This document shows positions 1 through 7,246 of a stretch of 10,621 bases of DNA, piece after piece. Made by a program: the position numbers and the translations under genes. This stretch comes from Pseudomonadota bacterium (GTDB lineage Bacteria; Pseudomonadota; Alphaproteobacteria; UBA8366; GCA-2717185), in NCBI GenBank assembly GCA_027619655.1, contig JAQCHR010000080.1, positions 1-10,621 of the forward strand, in the 5' to 3' direction. The first letter of the stretch is position 1. Each line of letters begins with the position of its first letter. The notes under the pieces are model-generated. The model saw nothing but the letters and a program-made list of their open reading frames with translations, searched no databases and was not told where the DNA came from.

Positions 1-2336
1 ACATGGTTGGCCGCGCTGACAACGCCTTCCTTTTCCATCGTATCGATGATGTTTGCGGCGCGGTTGTAGCCGATCCGGAACTGGCGCTGGATGAAGCTGG
101 TCGAAGCCTTGCCTTCGCGCGCAACGAATGCGACCGCCTGGTCGTATAGGTCGTCGCCTGTTGCCCCTGGAGCTTCGCCATATTCTTCACCGAATTCATC
201 CGATTCTGCGTCCGTGATCGCTTCTATATAGGTGGGCGCACCCTGTGATTTAAGGAAGCGCACGACAGATTCCACTTCGGCATCGTGTACGAAGGGGCCG
301 TGGACGCGGGAAATCCGCCCGCCGCCCGCCATGTACAGCATGTCGCCCTGGCCCAGCAATTGTTCGGCGCCCTGTTCGCCCAAAATCGTGCGGCTGTCGA
401 TCTTGGACGTGACCTGGAAGCTGATCCGGGTCGGAAAGTTCGCCTTGATCGTGCCGGTGATGACATCGACGGAGGGGCGCTGGGTCGCCATGATCAGATG
501 GATGCCGGCGGCGCGCGCCATCTGCGCCAGCCGCTGGATGGTGGCCTCGATATCCTTGCCGGCAACCAGCATCAGGTCCGCCATTTCGTCGACCACGACC
601 ACGATCATTGGCAGCGACGACAGGTCGAGCGGCTGCTCCTCAATGACCGGTTTGCCGGTTTCCGCGTCAAAACCGGTCTGCACCTTGCGGGTCAGGATTT
701 CGCCCTTGCGCCGCGCTTCCTCGACCCGCTTGTTGTAGCCCTCGACATTGCGCACGCCCAGTTTGGACATCGCGCGGTAGCGCGTTTCCATTTCCTGCAC
801 GGTCCATTTCAGCGCCACGACCGCCCGCTTGGGTTCGGTCACGACCGGGGCAATCAGATGCGGGATACCGTCATAGATCGACAGTTCCAGCATCTTGGGA
901 TCGATCATGATGAATTTGCATTCTTCGGGCGACAGCCGGTACAGTAGCGACAGGATCATCGCGTTCAGCCCGACTGATTTGCCTGACCCGGTGGTGCCGG
1001 CGATCAGCAGATGCGGCATCCGCGCCAGGTCGACGATCACGGGCGCGCCACCGATATCCTTTCCCGCGACCAGCGGCAGTTTCGCACGGGATTCCTCGAA
1101 CGCCTTGGATGCCAGCAGTTCCCGCAGATAGACGGTTTCGCGTCGCGCGTTCGGCAGTTCGATGCCGATGACGCTGCGGCCTGGCACGGTCGCGATACGC
1201 ACCGATATCGCGCTCATCGAACGGGCAATATCGTCGGCCAGCCCGATGACCCGGCTGGTCTTGGTGCCGGGGGCGGGTTCCAGTTCATAAAGGGTGACGA
1301 CAGGGCCCGGGCGGACCTTTTCGATTTCACCGCGGACGCCGAAATCCTCCAGAACGCCTTCCAGCAACCGGGCATTCTGCTGCAGCGATTCCTCGTCGAT
1401 TTTCAGGTTTTTGCTGCCGGAATCCGCCGGATCGTCCAGCAGGTCGAGCGGCGGCAGCTGCATTTCGCCTTCCGGGCTGGCCAGGTCCAGGGTCCGCTGG
1501 CGCTGCGCGTTGGCCCGCTTTCCGGGCGCCGGGCGGCTCGGTTTCGGTTCGACAAGGTCGGGCTTGACCGTGCGGGGCTCGATGACCCGCTCGCCGTCGG
1601 GGCTGTCCAGCAACATCGGTTCGCGGCGTTCGCCATTGCCCGTCCGTGGACGAGCCGGTCGCTGGGCGCGCTGGAGTACACTGCGCAGGGTTTCGCGCAA
1701 TCCATGGATACGTTGCCCCATGTGCCGCATGCCGCCGACCAGTCCGGCGGTCCGCTGCGCGCCGTTGCGCCATTCCGCGCTGCTGAAACCAATAACAAAG
1801 AACAGGATGGGCGGCGCGATGACGGCGGCGGCTACGACGAGGAAGCGGATATCCATCGGCAGGGAGAGATCATAGAACAGCGTGACAATCTGACCCGTCA
1901 GCCATGTGCCGGCATAGCCGCCCAGCCCGGCGGTCAGCGGCCATGCCTCCGGCGCGTGGAAGCCGGAAAGGGCCATTGCCGTTGTCAGGATTCCCAGCGG
2001 CAGCAGGCCGACCCGCATCCAGGTCCGCGACAGGGTATGGTCCTTCCACAGCCGCCAGCCCCAGCCGGCGGCAACCGGCACCAGCAGCCCGCCGGCAAGC
2101 CCCAGCGACTGGAGGGCGATATCGCTGACATAGGCGCCGGCATGACCCATCAGGTTGCTGACGCCCCGGCCGGAAGCGGTGTTCAGGGACGGGTCGGAAG
2201 GCGAATAGGTGACCAGGGCGGCGAACAGCGTGATCGCGACCGCGATCAGCGCCAGCCCGGCGGCTTCGATCGCCTTGTCGCGCATATACTGTTCCACGCC
2301 AACGGGCAGAAATGCGGTTTTCCGATTTGTCGCCAT
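1..2336 (-). CDS. ftsK: DNA translocase FtsK (3' end cut by window edge)
   Basis: FtsK is a membrane-anchored, septum-located ATP-driven DNA pump that clears chromosome termini from the division site and activates XerCD recombination at dif. The minus-strand frame is open from the ATG at 2336 to the window edge, giving 778 codons. Hydrophobic segments lie near residues 23-44, 75-93, 107-125 and 164-184, with a short linker to about residue 330. The RecA-like motor has Walker A GTTGSGKS at residues 447-454 (bases 975-998) and Walker B VVVVDE ending in D583-E584. The winged-helix gamma domain, which reads polar DNA motifs, starts near residue 728 and is almost complete, so only a few C-terminal residues should be missing. 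The linker is far shorter than that of E. coli FtsK, as in many alphaproteobacteria. An AAAGGTG ribosome site sits 7 bases before the ATG. The gene follows the aminotransferase gene by 39 bases and probably shares its transcript. The identification is secure. Confidence 0.97.
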   Translation of the reverse strand, partial: MATNRKTAFLPVGVEQYMRDKAIEAAGLALIAVAITLFAALVTYSPSDPSLNTASGRGVSNLMGHAGAYVSDIALQSLGLAGGLLVPVAAGWGWRLWKDHTLSRTWMRVGLLPLGILTTAMALSGFHAPEAWPLTAGLGGYAGTWLTGQIVTLFYDLSLPMDIRFLVVAAAVIAPPILFFVIGFSSAEWRNGAQRTAGLVGGMRHMGQRIHGLRETLRSVLQRAQRPARPRTGNGERREPMLLDSPDGERVIEPRTVKPDLVEPKPSRPAPGKRANAQRQRTLDLASPEGEMQLPPLDLLDDPADSGSKNLKIDEESLQQNARLLEGVLEDFGVRGEIEKVRPGPVVTLYELEPAPGTKTSRVIGLADDIARSMSAISVRIATVPGRSVIGIELPNARRETVYLRELLASKAFEESRAKLPLVAGKDIGGAPVIVDLARMPHLLIAGTTGSGKSVGLNAMILSLLYRLSPEECKFIMIDPKMLELSIYDGIPHLIAPVVTEPKRAVVALKWTVQEMETRYRAMSKLGVRNVEGYNKRVEEARRKGEILTRKVQTGFDAETGKPVIEEQPLDLSSLPMIVVVVDEMADLMLVAGKDIEATIQRLAQMARAAGIHLIMATQRPSVDVITGTIKANFPTRISFQVTSKIDSRTILGEQGAEQLLGQGDMLYMAGGGRISRVHGPFVHDAEVESVVRFLKSQGAPTYIEAITDAESDEFGEEYGEAPGATGDDLYDQAVAFVAREGKASTSFIQRQFRIGYNRAANIIDTMEKEGVVSAANH

Positions 2337-2375
2337 AGTCTTTCACCTTTCGATGCGCCGTCGCGGCGCGGACCG

Positions 2376-3593
2376 TCACACCACCTGTTCGCCAAGATAT
2401 TCGGCAATGCGCCGCAACCCTTCTTCCGCGGTATCAAGATCATGCACCAGCGCGACGCGAAGATATTGCCGGCAGGCGTTTTCGCCGGTCGCAGGATCGG
2501 TCTGGGCGTAATAGGCGCCCGGGATGGTCCGGACCGCATGGTCCCGCCACAGGTCGCGCGCCGCGGTTTCACCATTGCCCACATCGAGCCACAGAAAGAA
2601 CCCGGCGGGCGGCTTGTAGAACCCGGTCCGGTTTCCCAGGATCCGTTCGGCCATGTCAAACAGCTTTGCATAATGCGCCCGCGTCGGGACGACGTGTTCC
2701 TCGTCGCGCCACAGGGCGGCGCCGGCGGCCAGTAGCGGGTTGGGAATCTGGGCGCCGCCGGTGGCGCGCAGCATGTTGAAGCCGTTGATGATGCCGGATT
2801 CCCCCGCAACAAACCCGCAGCGCAGGCCTGCCGCGTTGGACCGTTTGGAAAGCGAATGGAAAACCACGATATTATCCATCGATCCGCCCAGCGCGACACA
2901 GGCTTCCAGCGCGCCGGTTGGCGGTTCACCCCGGTAGATTTCGGAATAGCATTCGTCGAAAGCGACAATGAAATCGTATTCGCGGGCGAGCCGGATCAGC
3001 CCCGAGAGGTAGTCCAGGTCGGCGAATGTGCCCTGCGGGTTCGCCGGGCTGCACAGATAGAACAATGCGATCCGCCGCAGCGTTTCCGGCTTGAGCGCCG
3101 CGTAATCGGGGAGGAAGTTGGTTTCCATGGTCGCCGGCAGCATCAGGGTCTCCGCACCGGCCATGATCGCCGCACCCTTGTAGACGTGGTAGGCCGGGTT
3201 GCTCATCGCGACCAGTGGCGGGCCATCCTCGGGCCAGTCCGCCGGGCCGGGGACGGCGTATTGCGCCAGCTGGAACAGCCCTTCCTTGGTGCCAGGCAGC
3301 GCGATCACGTGCTGTTGCGGGTCGATCATGCCTGCGGGCAGGCGGTATCGCCGGGTCAGCCAGTCCGTGGCGGCCTGAAGGTATTCATCGGATCCCCGGA
3401 TGGGCGGGTATTTGCGCCATTCATCCCGCTTGGCGTGGATTTGTTCGGCAACAAAATCCGGCGTCGGCAATTGCGGTTCGCCAAGTTGCATCATGATCGG
3501 CGTCAGGCCAGCCCGCGGCTCGACGCCGTTCAGAAGCACGGCGAGCTTCTGGAACGGGTAGTCGAACAGGCTATCGATTCGGCTGTTCTTCAT
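2376..3593 (-). CDS. dapC: PLP-dependent aminotransferase, DapC-like (succinyldiaminopimelate aminotransferase)
   Basis: This is a 405-residue fold-type I aminotransferase of class I/II. Visible family landmarks are the SPANPQG turn at 182-188, FDECY at 212-216 with the cofactor-ring aspartate D213, the Schiff-base lysine K250 in HSLSKRSN, and R379 in QYLRVAL, the likely substrate-carboxylate arginine. The N-terminal DYPFQKLAVLLNGV and LGEPQLPTPDF segments and the SLSKRSN core resemble proteobacterial DapC, which transfers an amino group from glutamate to N-succinyl-2-amino-6-ketopimelate in lysine and meso-diaminopimelate synthesis. That would supply peptidoglycan precursor and fits its place directly upstream of ftsK. 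The exact substrate is inferred; an aspartate- or other amino-acid-specific enzyme cannot be excluded. The ATG at 3593 has only a weak ribosome site, but the N-terminus aligns with the expected family start. A candidate promoter lies at 3692-3720. Confidence 0.85.
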   Translation of the reverse strand: MKNSRIDSLFDYPFQKLAVLLNGVEPRAGLTPIMMQLGEPQLPTPDFVAEQIHAKRDEWRKYPPIRGSDEYLQAATDWLTRRYRLPAGMIDPQQHVIALPGTKEGLFQLAQYAVPGPADWPEDGPPLVAMSNPAYHVYKGAAIMAGAETLMLPATMETNFLPDYAALKPETLRRIALFYLCSPANPQGTFADLDYLSGLIRLAREYDFIVAFDECYSEIYRGEPPTGALEACVALGGSMDNIVVFHSLSKRSNAAGLRCGFVAGESGIINGFNMLRATGGAQIPNPLLAAGAALWRDEEHVVPTRAHYAKLFDMAERILGNRTGFYKPPAGFFLWLDVGNGETAARDLWRDHAVRTIPGAYYAQTDPATGENACRQYLRVALVHDLDTAEEGLRRIAEYLGEQVV

Positions 3594-3691
3594 GGCGATG
3601 CTGGCTCTGTCTGGTCCGACTCAGTGTTGCAAAACGTTAGGTTAGCTCGGTTTCTTGGCCCAAAGGCGCAATATAGAAATGTAACTCCCTG

Positions 3692-3720
3692 ATTCTATAT
3701 ACGGTACGGCGGCAACTCAA
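3692..3720 (-). promoter_or_regulatory. Candidate sigma-70 promoter for dapC-ftsK
   Basis: On the minus strand TTGAGT (3720-3715, four of six matches to the -35 consensus) is separated by exactly 17 bases from TAGAAT (3697-3692, five of six matches to the -10 consensus). Transcription would begin near 3685 and leave a leader of about 90 bases before the aminotransferase ATG. The position, downstream of the amtB terminator and upstream of dapC, is sensible. This is a motif match only. Confidence 0.5.
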
Positions 3721-3799
3721 CCCTGCAACGCCAGGTCGCCGTCCGGCGCACCGCGCATTTTGGGAGTGCGGCTGATGCGGCAAATTCTGTAAGGGGCGC

Positions 3800-3833
3800 A
3801 AAAAAAATGGCGGGAGGCCGAAGCCCCCCGCCA
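3800..3833 (-). terminator. Intrinsic terminator of glnK-amtB
   Basis: Read on the minus strand, an 11-base-pair stem (TGGCGGGGGGC with GCCTCCCGCCA, one G-U pair) closes on a TTCG tetraloop with a C-G closing pair, a very stable arrangement. It is followed at once by eight T residues (3807-3800). It starts 21 bases after the amtB stop codon, so it ends the glnK-amtB transcript and separates it from the dapC promoter. Confidence 0.93.
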
Positions 3834-3854
3834 GGGTGGTGGAAACCGAAAAGT

Positions 3855-5153
3855 TTACTGTATGACTTCGCCATGCAGGTTGATATCGGTGCCTTCGACT
3901 TCGACTTCATCCTCGACCCGCAGGCCGCAGATGGCGTCGACGATCTTCAGGATGATCGCGGTTCCGATGCCGGAATACACGATTGTCGCCACGATACCGA
4001 TAAACTGCGTCCAGACCTGGCCGGGATTGCCTTCCAGCAGACCTGCCGTGCCGCCGACCGCTTCGGCCGCGAACACGCCGGTCAGCAGGGCGCCGACGAT
4101 ACCGCCAACACCGTGCACACCGAAGGCGTCCAGCGAATCATCATAACCGCACATCCGTTTCAGGACCGTCGCGCCCCAGAAGCAGGCGATACCGGAAACG
4201 ATACCGATGAACAGCGCGCCCATCGGCAACACGAAGCCGGAAGCCGGGGTAATGGCCACGAGGCCGGCGACCGCACCGGAGACGATGCCCAGGACGCTGG
4301 GCTTGCCGCGGACGATCCATTCGATGAACATCCAGGACAATGCGGCTGCGGCTGCGGCAATCTGGGTGACGGCCATGGCCATGCCCGCACCGGTTCCGGC
4401 GCTCAGCGCCGAACCGGCGTTGAAGCCGAACCAGCCGACCCAGAGCATCGAGGCGCCGATGACGCTGAGCACGAGGTTGTGCGGCGCCATGTTTTCGGTG
4501 CCGAAACCACGCCGCTTGCCGATCATGATGGCTGCGACAAGGCCGGCGATGCCCGCATTGATGTGGACGACCGTGCCGCCGGCGAAATCAAGCACGCCGG
4601 CATCGAACAGGAAGCCGCCTGACGCCCAGACCCAGTGAACGATCGGGGAGTAGACGATAACCACCCACAGACCGGAAAACAGCAACATTGAGGAGAACTT
4701 CATCCGGTCGGCGAAAGCGCCGGTAATCAGCGCCGGCGTGATGATGGCGAAGGTCATCTGGAAGGTCATGAAGACCGATTCCGGAATCGTGCCACTGAGG
4801 GATTCCTTGCCCAGCCCGTTCAGGAATGCGGAACTGAAACCGCCGACAAAGGCGTTTGCGGCGCCGCCATCCGAAAACGCGATGGAATAACCGATGATCA
4901 TCCACAGGACGGATGACAGGCAGCAGATTGCGAAGCTTTGCATGACCATGGTCAGCACGTTCTTCTTGCGGACCATGCCGCCGTAGAAAAGCGCCAGCCC
5001 CGGAATGGTCATCAACAGGACCAGCGCGGTGGCTGTCATCATCCAGGCCGTATCGCCCGTATCCAATTTAGCGTCCTGCGCCATGGCCGGACCGGCAAGC
5101 ATGGCAATCCCGGCAGCTAGCAGATATCCGGACTTCTCTATTATTGTACGCAT
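3855..5153 (-). CDS. amtB: Ammonium transporter AmtB
   Basis: This 432-residue inner-membrane Amt/Rh-family channel conducts ammonium/ammonia and is a partner of the PII protein GlnK. The start at 5153 is chosen because AAGGAGAGG lies just upstream and because the protein then opens with a signal peptide (hydrophobic core about 10-22, likely cut after AMA at residue 25), as in other proteobacterial AmtB proteins. The frame remains open upstream to 5417, overlapping glnK, but that extension is not plausible. About eleven membrane helices follow. The pore histidines are H197 (GTVVHINAG) and H347 (FGVHGVGG), with D189 in LDFAGG as the conserved aspartate. The cytoplasmic tail GLRVEDEVEVEG...HGE is the standard GlnK-responsive C-terminus. 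The gene lies 208 bases downstream of glnK and ends before a strong terminator, so co-transcription is expected. A run of six alanines near residues 266-271 is coded by a short GC-rich triplet repeat and looks harmless. Confidence 0.97.
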   Translation of the reverse strand: MRTIIEKSGYLLAAGIAMLAGPAMAQDAKLDTGDTAWMMTATALVLLMTIPGLALFYGGMVRKKNVLTMVMQSFAICCLSSVLWMIIGYSIAFSDGGAANAFVGGFSSAFLNGLGKESLSGTIPESVFMTFQMTFAIITPALITGAFADRMKFSSMLLFSGLWVVIVYSPIVHWVWASGGFLFDAGVLDFAGGTVVHINAGIAGLVAAIMIGKRRGFGTENMAPHNLVLSVIGASMLWVGWFGFNAGSALSAGTGAGMAMAVTQIAAAAAALSWMFIEWIVRGKPSVLGIVSGAVAGLVAITPASGFVLPMGALFIGIVSGIACFWGATVLKRMCGYDDSLDAFGVHGVGGIVGALLTGVFAAEAVGGTAGLLEGNPGQVWTQFIGIVATIVYSGIGTAIILKIVDAICGLRVEDEVEVEGTDINLHGEVIQ

Positions 5154-5179
5154 CAACCCTCTCCTTGCATTTCCGTCTC

Positions 5180-5201
5180 GCGGCCGGTTTGTCCGGGCCG
5201 C
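5180..5201 (-). other. Hairpin in the amtB leader
   Basis: On the minus strand GCGGCC and GGCCGC form a perfect 6-base-pair stem around a 10-base loop, ending 26 bases before the amtB ATG and just upstream of its ribosome site. A smaller hairpin (CCCGG/CCGGG, loop of 4) lies at 5258-5271. Neither is followed by a T run, so neither is an intrinsic terminator. They may affect mRNA stability or the expression of amtB relative to glnK; this role is inferred. Confidence 0.4.
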
Positions 5202-5361
5202 TGTCTGTCGCGGCGTACTGACTTTGAGCCTGCCACGGCGGTTACATGTCGCTGTTTCCCGGAGCGCCGGGATATTTTCGTGGTTACGGAACTGTGGGAC
5301 GCCTGCGAAAATGCTGAAAAAATAGCCATTATCGAAGGTGTGCACATTTTCCGTGCTGCCA

Positions 5362-5700
5362 CTAAATGGCATCCGCGTCGATTTCGCCCGTGCGGATGCG
5401 AACGGCCTTCGAAACATCGAGGATAAAGATTTTCCCGTCGCCGATTCGACCGGTATTTGCGGCTGTCTGAATTGCTTCTACCGCCTGATCCGCCAGCGTA
5501 TCGGCGCATACCACTTCGATTTTCACTTTTGGCAGGAAGTTAACGGTGTATTCCGCGCCCCGGTATATTTCGGTCTGGCCCTTCTGCCGGCCAAAACCCT
5601 TTACCTCGGTCACGGTCAAGCCTTCGATCCCGATGCCGGTCAGTGCCTCACGCACTGCGTCGAGTTTGAATGGCTTGATGATCGCCAAGACCAGTTTCAT
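5362..5700 (-). CDS. glnK: Nitrogen regulatory protein PII, GlnK type
   Basis: PII proteins are trimeric sensors of 2-oxoglutarate, ATP/ADP and, through uridylylation, glutamine. This one is 112 residues, the normal length. The T-loop contains YRGAEY at 46-51, with Y51 as the uridylylation site for GlnD, and GFGRQKG at 35-41. The C-terminal signature TGRIGDGKIFI starts at residue 83. The opening MKLVLAIIKPFKL and the YTVNFLPKVKI segment resemble GlnK more than GlnB, and the linkage to amtB supports GlnK. When nitrogen is plentiful the unmodified protein is expected to block AmtB at the membrane. The ATG has AAGAGGA eight bases upstream. A sigma-54-like promoter and an NtrC-like palindrome lie upstream, as expected for a nitrogen-starvation operon. 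Confidence 0.96.
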   Translation of the reverse strand: MKLVLAIIKPFKLDAVREALTGIGIEGLTVTEVKGFGRQKGQTEIYRGAEYTVNFLPKVKIEVVCADTLADQAVEAIQTAANTGRIGDGKIFILDVSKAVRIRTGEIDADAI

Positions 5701-5777
5701 GAACAGGTTCCTCTTTCTGATCGTCGTTGCATCAGCCCTGGATGGGCAATTGGAAGTCGAGTATCCGGGGCCTCCTT

Positions 5778-5794
5778 TTCAAGATGCGTGCCGA
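5778..5794 (-). promoter_or_regulatory. Candidate sigma-54 promoter of glnK-amtB
   Basis: The minus strand reads TCGGCACG, four bases, TTGAA, against the sigma-54 consensus TGGCACG-N4-TTGCA. The GG of the -24 element (5792-5791) and the ten-base spacing to the -12 element are right. The second base of the -12 GC pair is A (GA at 5780-5779), which is a real weakness. Transcription would start near 5767, giving a leader of about 67 bases. Regulation of glnK-amtB by sigma-54 and NtrC is established in many proteobacteria; its presence here is inferred. Confidence 0.5.
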
Positions 5795-5878
5795 AATCAA
5801 TGAGGACTCTTTAACTGCCTGAAATATATGTAAGAAATAATTTTCTACCTAATAATTGGGCAATCGCAAAATACATTA

Positions 5879-5897
5879 TTGCCTAAATATTATGCAA
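5879..5897. promoter_or_regulatory. NtrC-like palindrome upstream of glnK
   Basis: TTGC and GCAA are separated by 11 bases, the spacing of the outer bases in known NtrC sites (TTGCAC-N7-GTGCAA). Its centre is about 120 bases upstream of the predicted glnK start, within the usual range for NtrC enhancer sites. Only the outer four bases of each arm match, and the spacer is so AT-rich that chance is possible. A second inverted repeat, GGCAAT/ATTGCC (5859-5864 and 5878-5883), overlaps it. Confidence 0.4.
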
Positions 5898-5991
5898 AAA
5901 ATGAAAAATGGTGATAATTAAGGCGCTCCTCGTTTCGCAAGATTACGGGCGGAACTGGACATCGCCGACAGGGTTTGGGATAGTGCCGGTT

Positions 5992-7236
5992 ATGGGGTCG
6001 CCGCCGAAGCTGGATATGTCTTTTGAAGTTGTTGTCGCCGGCGGCGGAATGGCCGGGATGACGATGGGGCTTGCCCTGGCGGCGGCGGGGGGTTCCACCG
6101 CTGTCATCGAAAAGCAGCCGGCCGGTACCCTGCGCGATGCCGGGTTTGACGGGCGGACATCCGCCATCGCCTATGGGTCGCAGCAGATATTTGACGGCGT
6201 CGGAATCTGGAAAGCCCTCGCCGCGCGCGCCGAACCGATCCGCGCCATCCGGATCGCCGACGGCACCCTGAACGAGGGGCCCTCTTCGCTTTTCCTGCAT
6301 TACGACCGGCTCGACGTGGATAGCGACGCGCTGGGTTATATCCTGGAAAACCGGGATATCCGGGATGCGCAGCTTTCCGCGGCAGCGGCTTCGGAGGCCT
6401 TTCATCTGCTGGCGCCCGCCAGCGTGGCCGGGGCCGACCGGGGGCCGGGCGGGGTCGAAGTAACGCTCGATGACGGGCGGCGGATCGCAGCGCGGCTGTT
6501 GATCGCCGCGGATGGCAAGAATTCGCCGCTGCGGCTGGCCGCCGGAATCCGCGCGACGCGGATCGACTATCCGCAGATCGCCATCGTCTGCACGGTGGCG
6601 CATGCCCGGCCGCATGACGGCGTTGCGGTGGAACTGTTTCTGCCGTCCGGCCCCTTCGCGATGCTGCCGATGACCGGGCAGCGCAGCAATATCGTATGGT
6701 CGGAACGCACGGAACTGGCGCGGAATATCCTTGCGCTCGACGACGGCGCCTTTCTGGACGAATTGCAGCGTCGCTTTGGCAACTGGCTGGGCGAGATCCG
6801 CGTCGAGGGGCCGCGTTTCGGCTTCCCGCTGGGGTTGATGCATGCGGAACGCTATACGGACAGGCGGCTGGCGCTGATCGGCGAGGCGGCGCATATCATC
6901 CATCCGATTGCCGGGCAGGGACTGAACCTGGGCCTGCGCGATGTGGCGGCGCTGGCGGAATCGATCGTCGATGCGCGGCGGCTGGGTCTGGATATCGGCT
7001 CGGGCGAGGTGCTGGCCCGTTACGAACGCTGGCGGCGCTTTGACAATGTCCTGATGGCGACATCGATGGATGGATTGAACCGCCTGTTTTCCAACGATAT
7101 CGGGCCGCTGCGGCTGGCCCGCGACCTGGGCCTTGCAGCGGTCAACCGCATGCCGCCGCTGAAACGCTTCTTCATGCGCCACGCCATGGGCGTCATCGGC
7201 GACCTGCCCCGCCTGGTGCGCGGCGAACCCTTATAG
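5992..7236 (+). CDS. FAD-dependent UbiH/UbiF/COQ6-family hydroxylase (ubiquinone biosynthesis)
   Basis: This is a flavin monooxygenase of the group that hydroxylates the aromatic ring of ubiquinone precursors using O2 and NAD(P)H, usually at the inner face of the membrane. With the start at 5992 it has 414 residues, close to the family norm. FAD-binding landmarks are GGGMAG at 17-22 in the Rossmann fold, IAADG ending at residue 175, and GEAAHIIHPIAGQGLNLGLRD from residue 297, the family's second FAD signature with E where many members have D. FDGRTSAIAYGS near residue 52 is also typical. Which ring position is modified cannot be told from sequence, so no symbol is given; UbiH or the alphaproteobacterial UbiL are candidates. 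The start is uncertain: the frame is open from an ATG at 5908, but those codons lie in AT-rich spacer and look non-coding, and the ATG at 6016 (MSFEVVVAGGG) is also possible. No start has a strong ribosome site. It diverges from glnK. Confidence 0.92.
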   Translation: MGSPPKLDMSFEVVVAGGGMAGMTMGLALAAAGGSTAVIEKQPAGTLRDAGFDGRTSAIAYGSQQIFDGVGIWKALAARAEPIRAIRIADGTLNEGPSSLFLHYDRLDVDSDALGYILENRDIRDAQLSAAAASEAFHLLAPASVAGADRGPGGVEVTLDDGRRIAARLLIAADGKNSPLRLAAGIRATRIDYPQIAIVCTVAHARPHDGVAVELFLPSGPFAMLPMTGQRSNIVWSERTELARNILALDDGAFLDELQRRFGNWLGEIRVEGPRFGFPLGLMHAERYTDRRLALIGEAAHIIHPIAGQGLNLGLRDVAALAESIVDARRLGLDIGSGEVLARYERWRRFDNVLMATSMDGLNRLFSNDIGPLRLARDLGLAAVNRMPPLKRFFMRHAMGVIGDLPRLVRGEPL

Positions 7237-7246
7237 TACATCAGGT

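Noticed and set aside
1011..2735. A 574-codon plus-strand frame opposite ftsK and dapC
   Set aside because: It runs across two well-supported genes on the other strand and has the Arg/Gln/Gly-rich composition of antisense GC-rich sequence.
4335..4360. A short GC-rich triplet repeat inside amtB as a possible phase-variable tract
   Set aside because: It has only a few copies, stays in frame as alanines in a membrane helix, and would not switch the gene on or off.
2856..4622. Long plus-strand frames at 2856-3692 and 3807-4622
   Set aside because: They lie opposite dapC and amtB, whose motifs are unambiguous, and the second one runs through the amtB terminator region. Composition is that of shadows.
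5154..5417. An 88-codon N-terminal extension of AmtB
   Set aside because: It overlaps glnK, lacks family similarity, and would bury the signal peptide. The ATG at 5153 has a strong ribosome site.
5901..5921. A six-codon leader peptide frame (MKNGDN) upstream of the hydroxylase gene
   Set aside because: It has no ribosome site, no regulatory codon pattern and no paired stem-loops, so it is likely chance in AT-rich DNA.
5890..7182. A 430-codon open frame on the minus strand opposite the hydroxylase gene
   Set aside because: It is the antisense shadow of a GC-rich gene. The translation is low-complexity (rich in Arg, Pro, Gln, His) and has no domain I recognise, while the plus strand shows complete FAD motifs.
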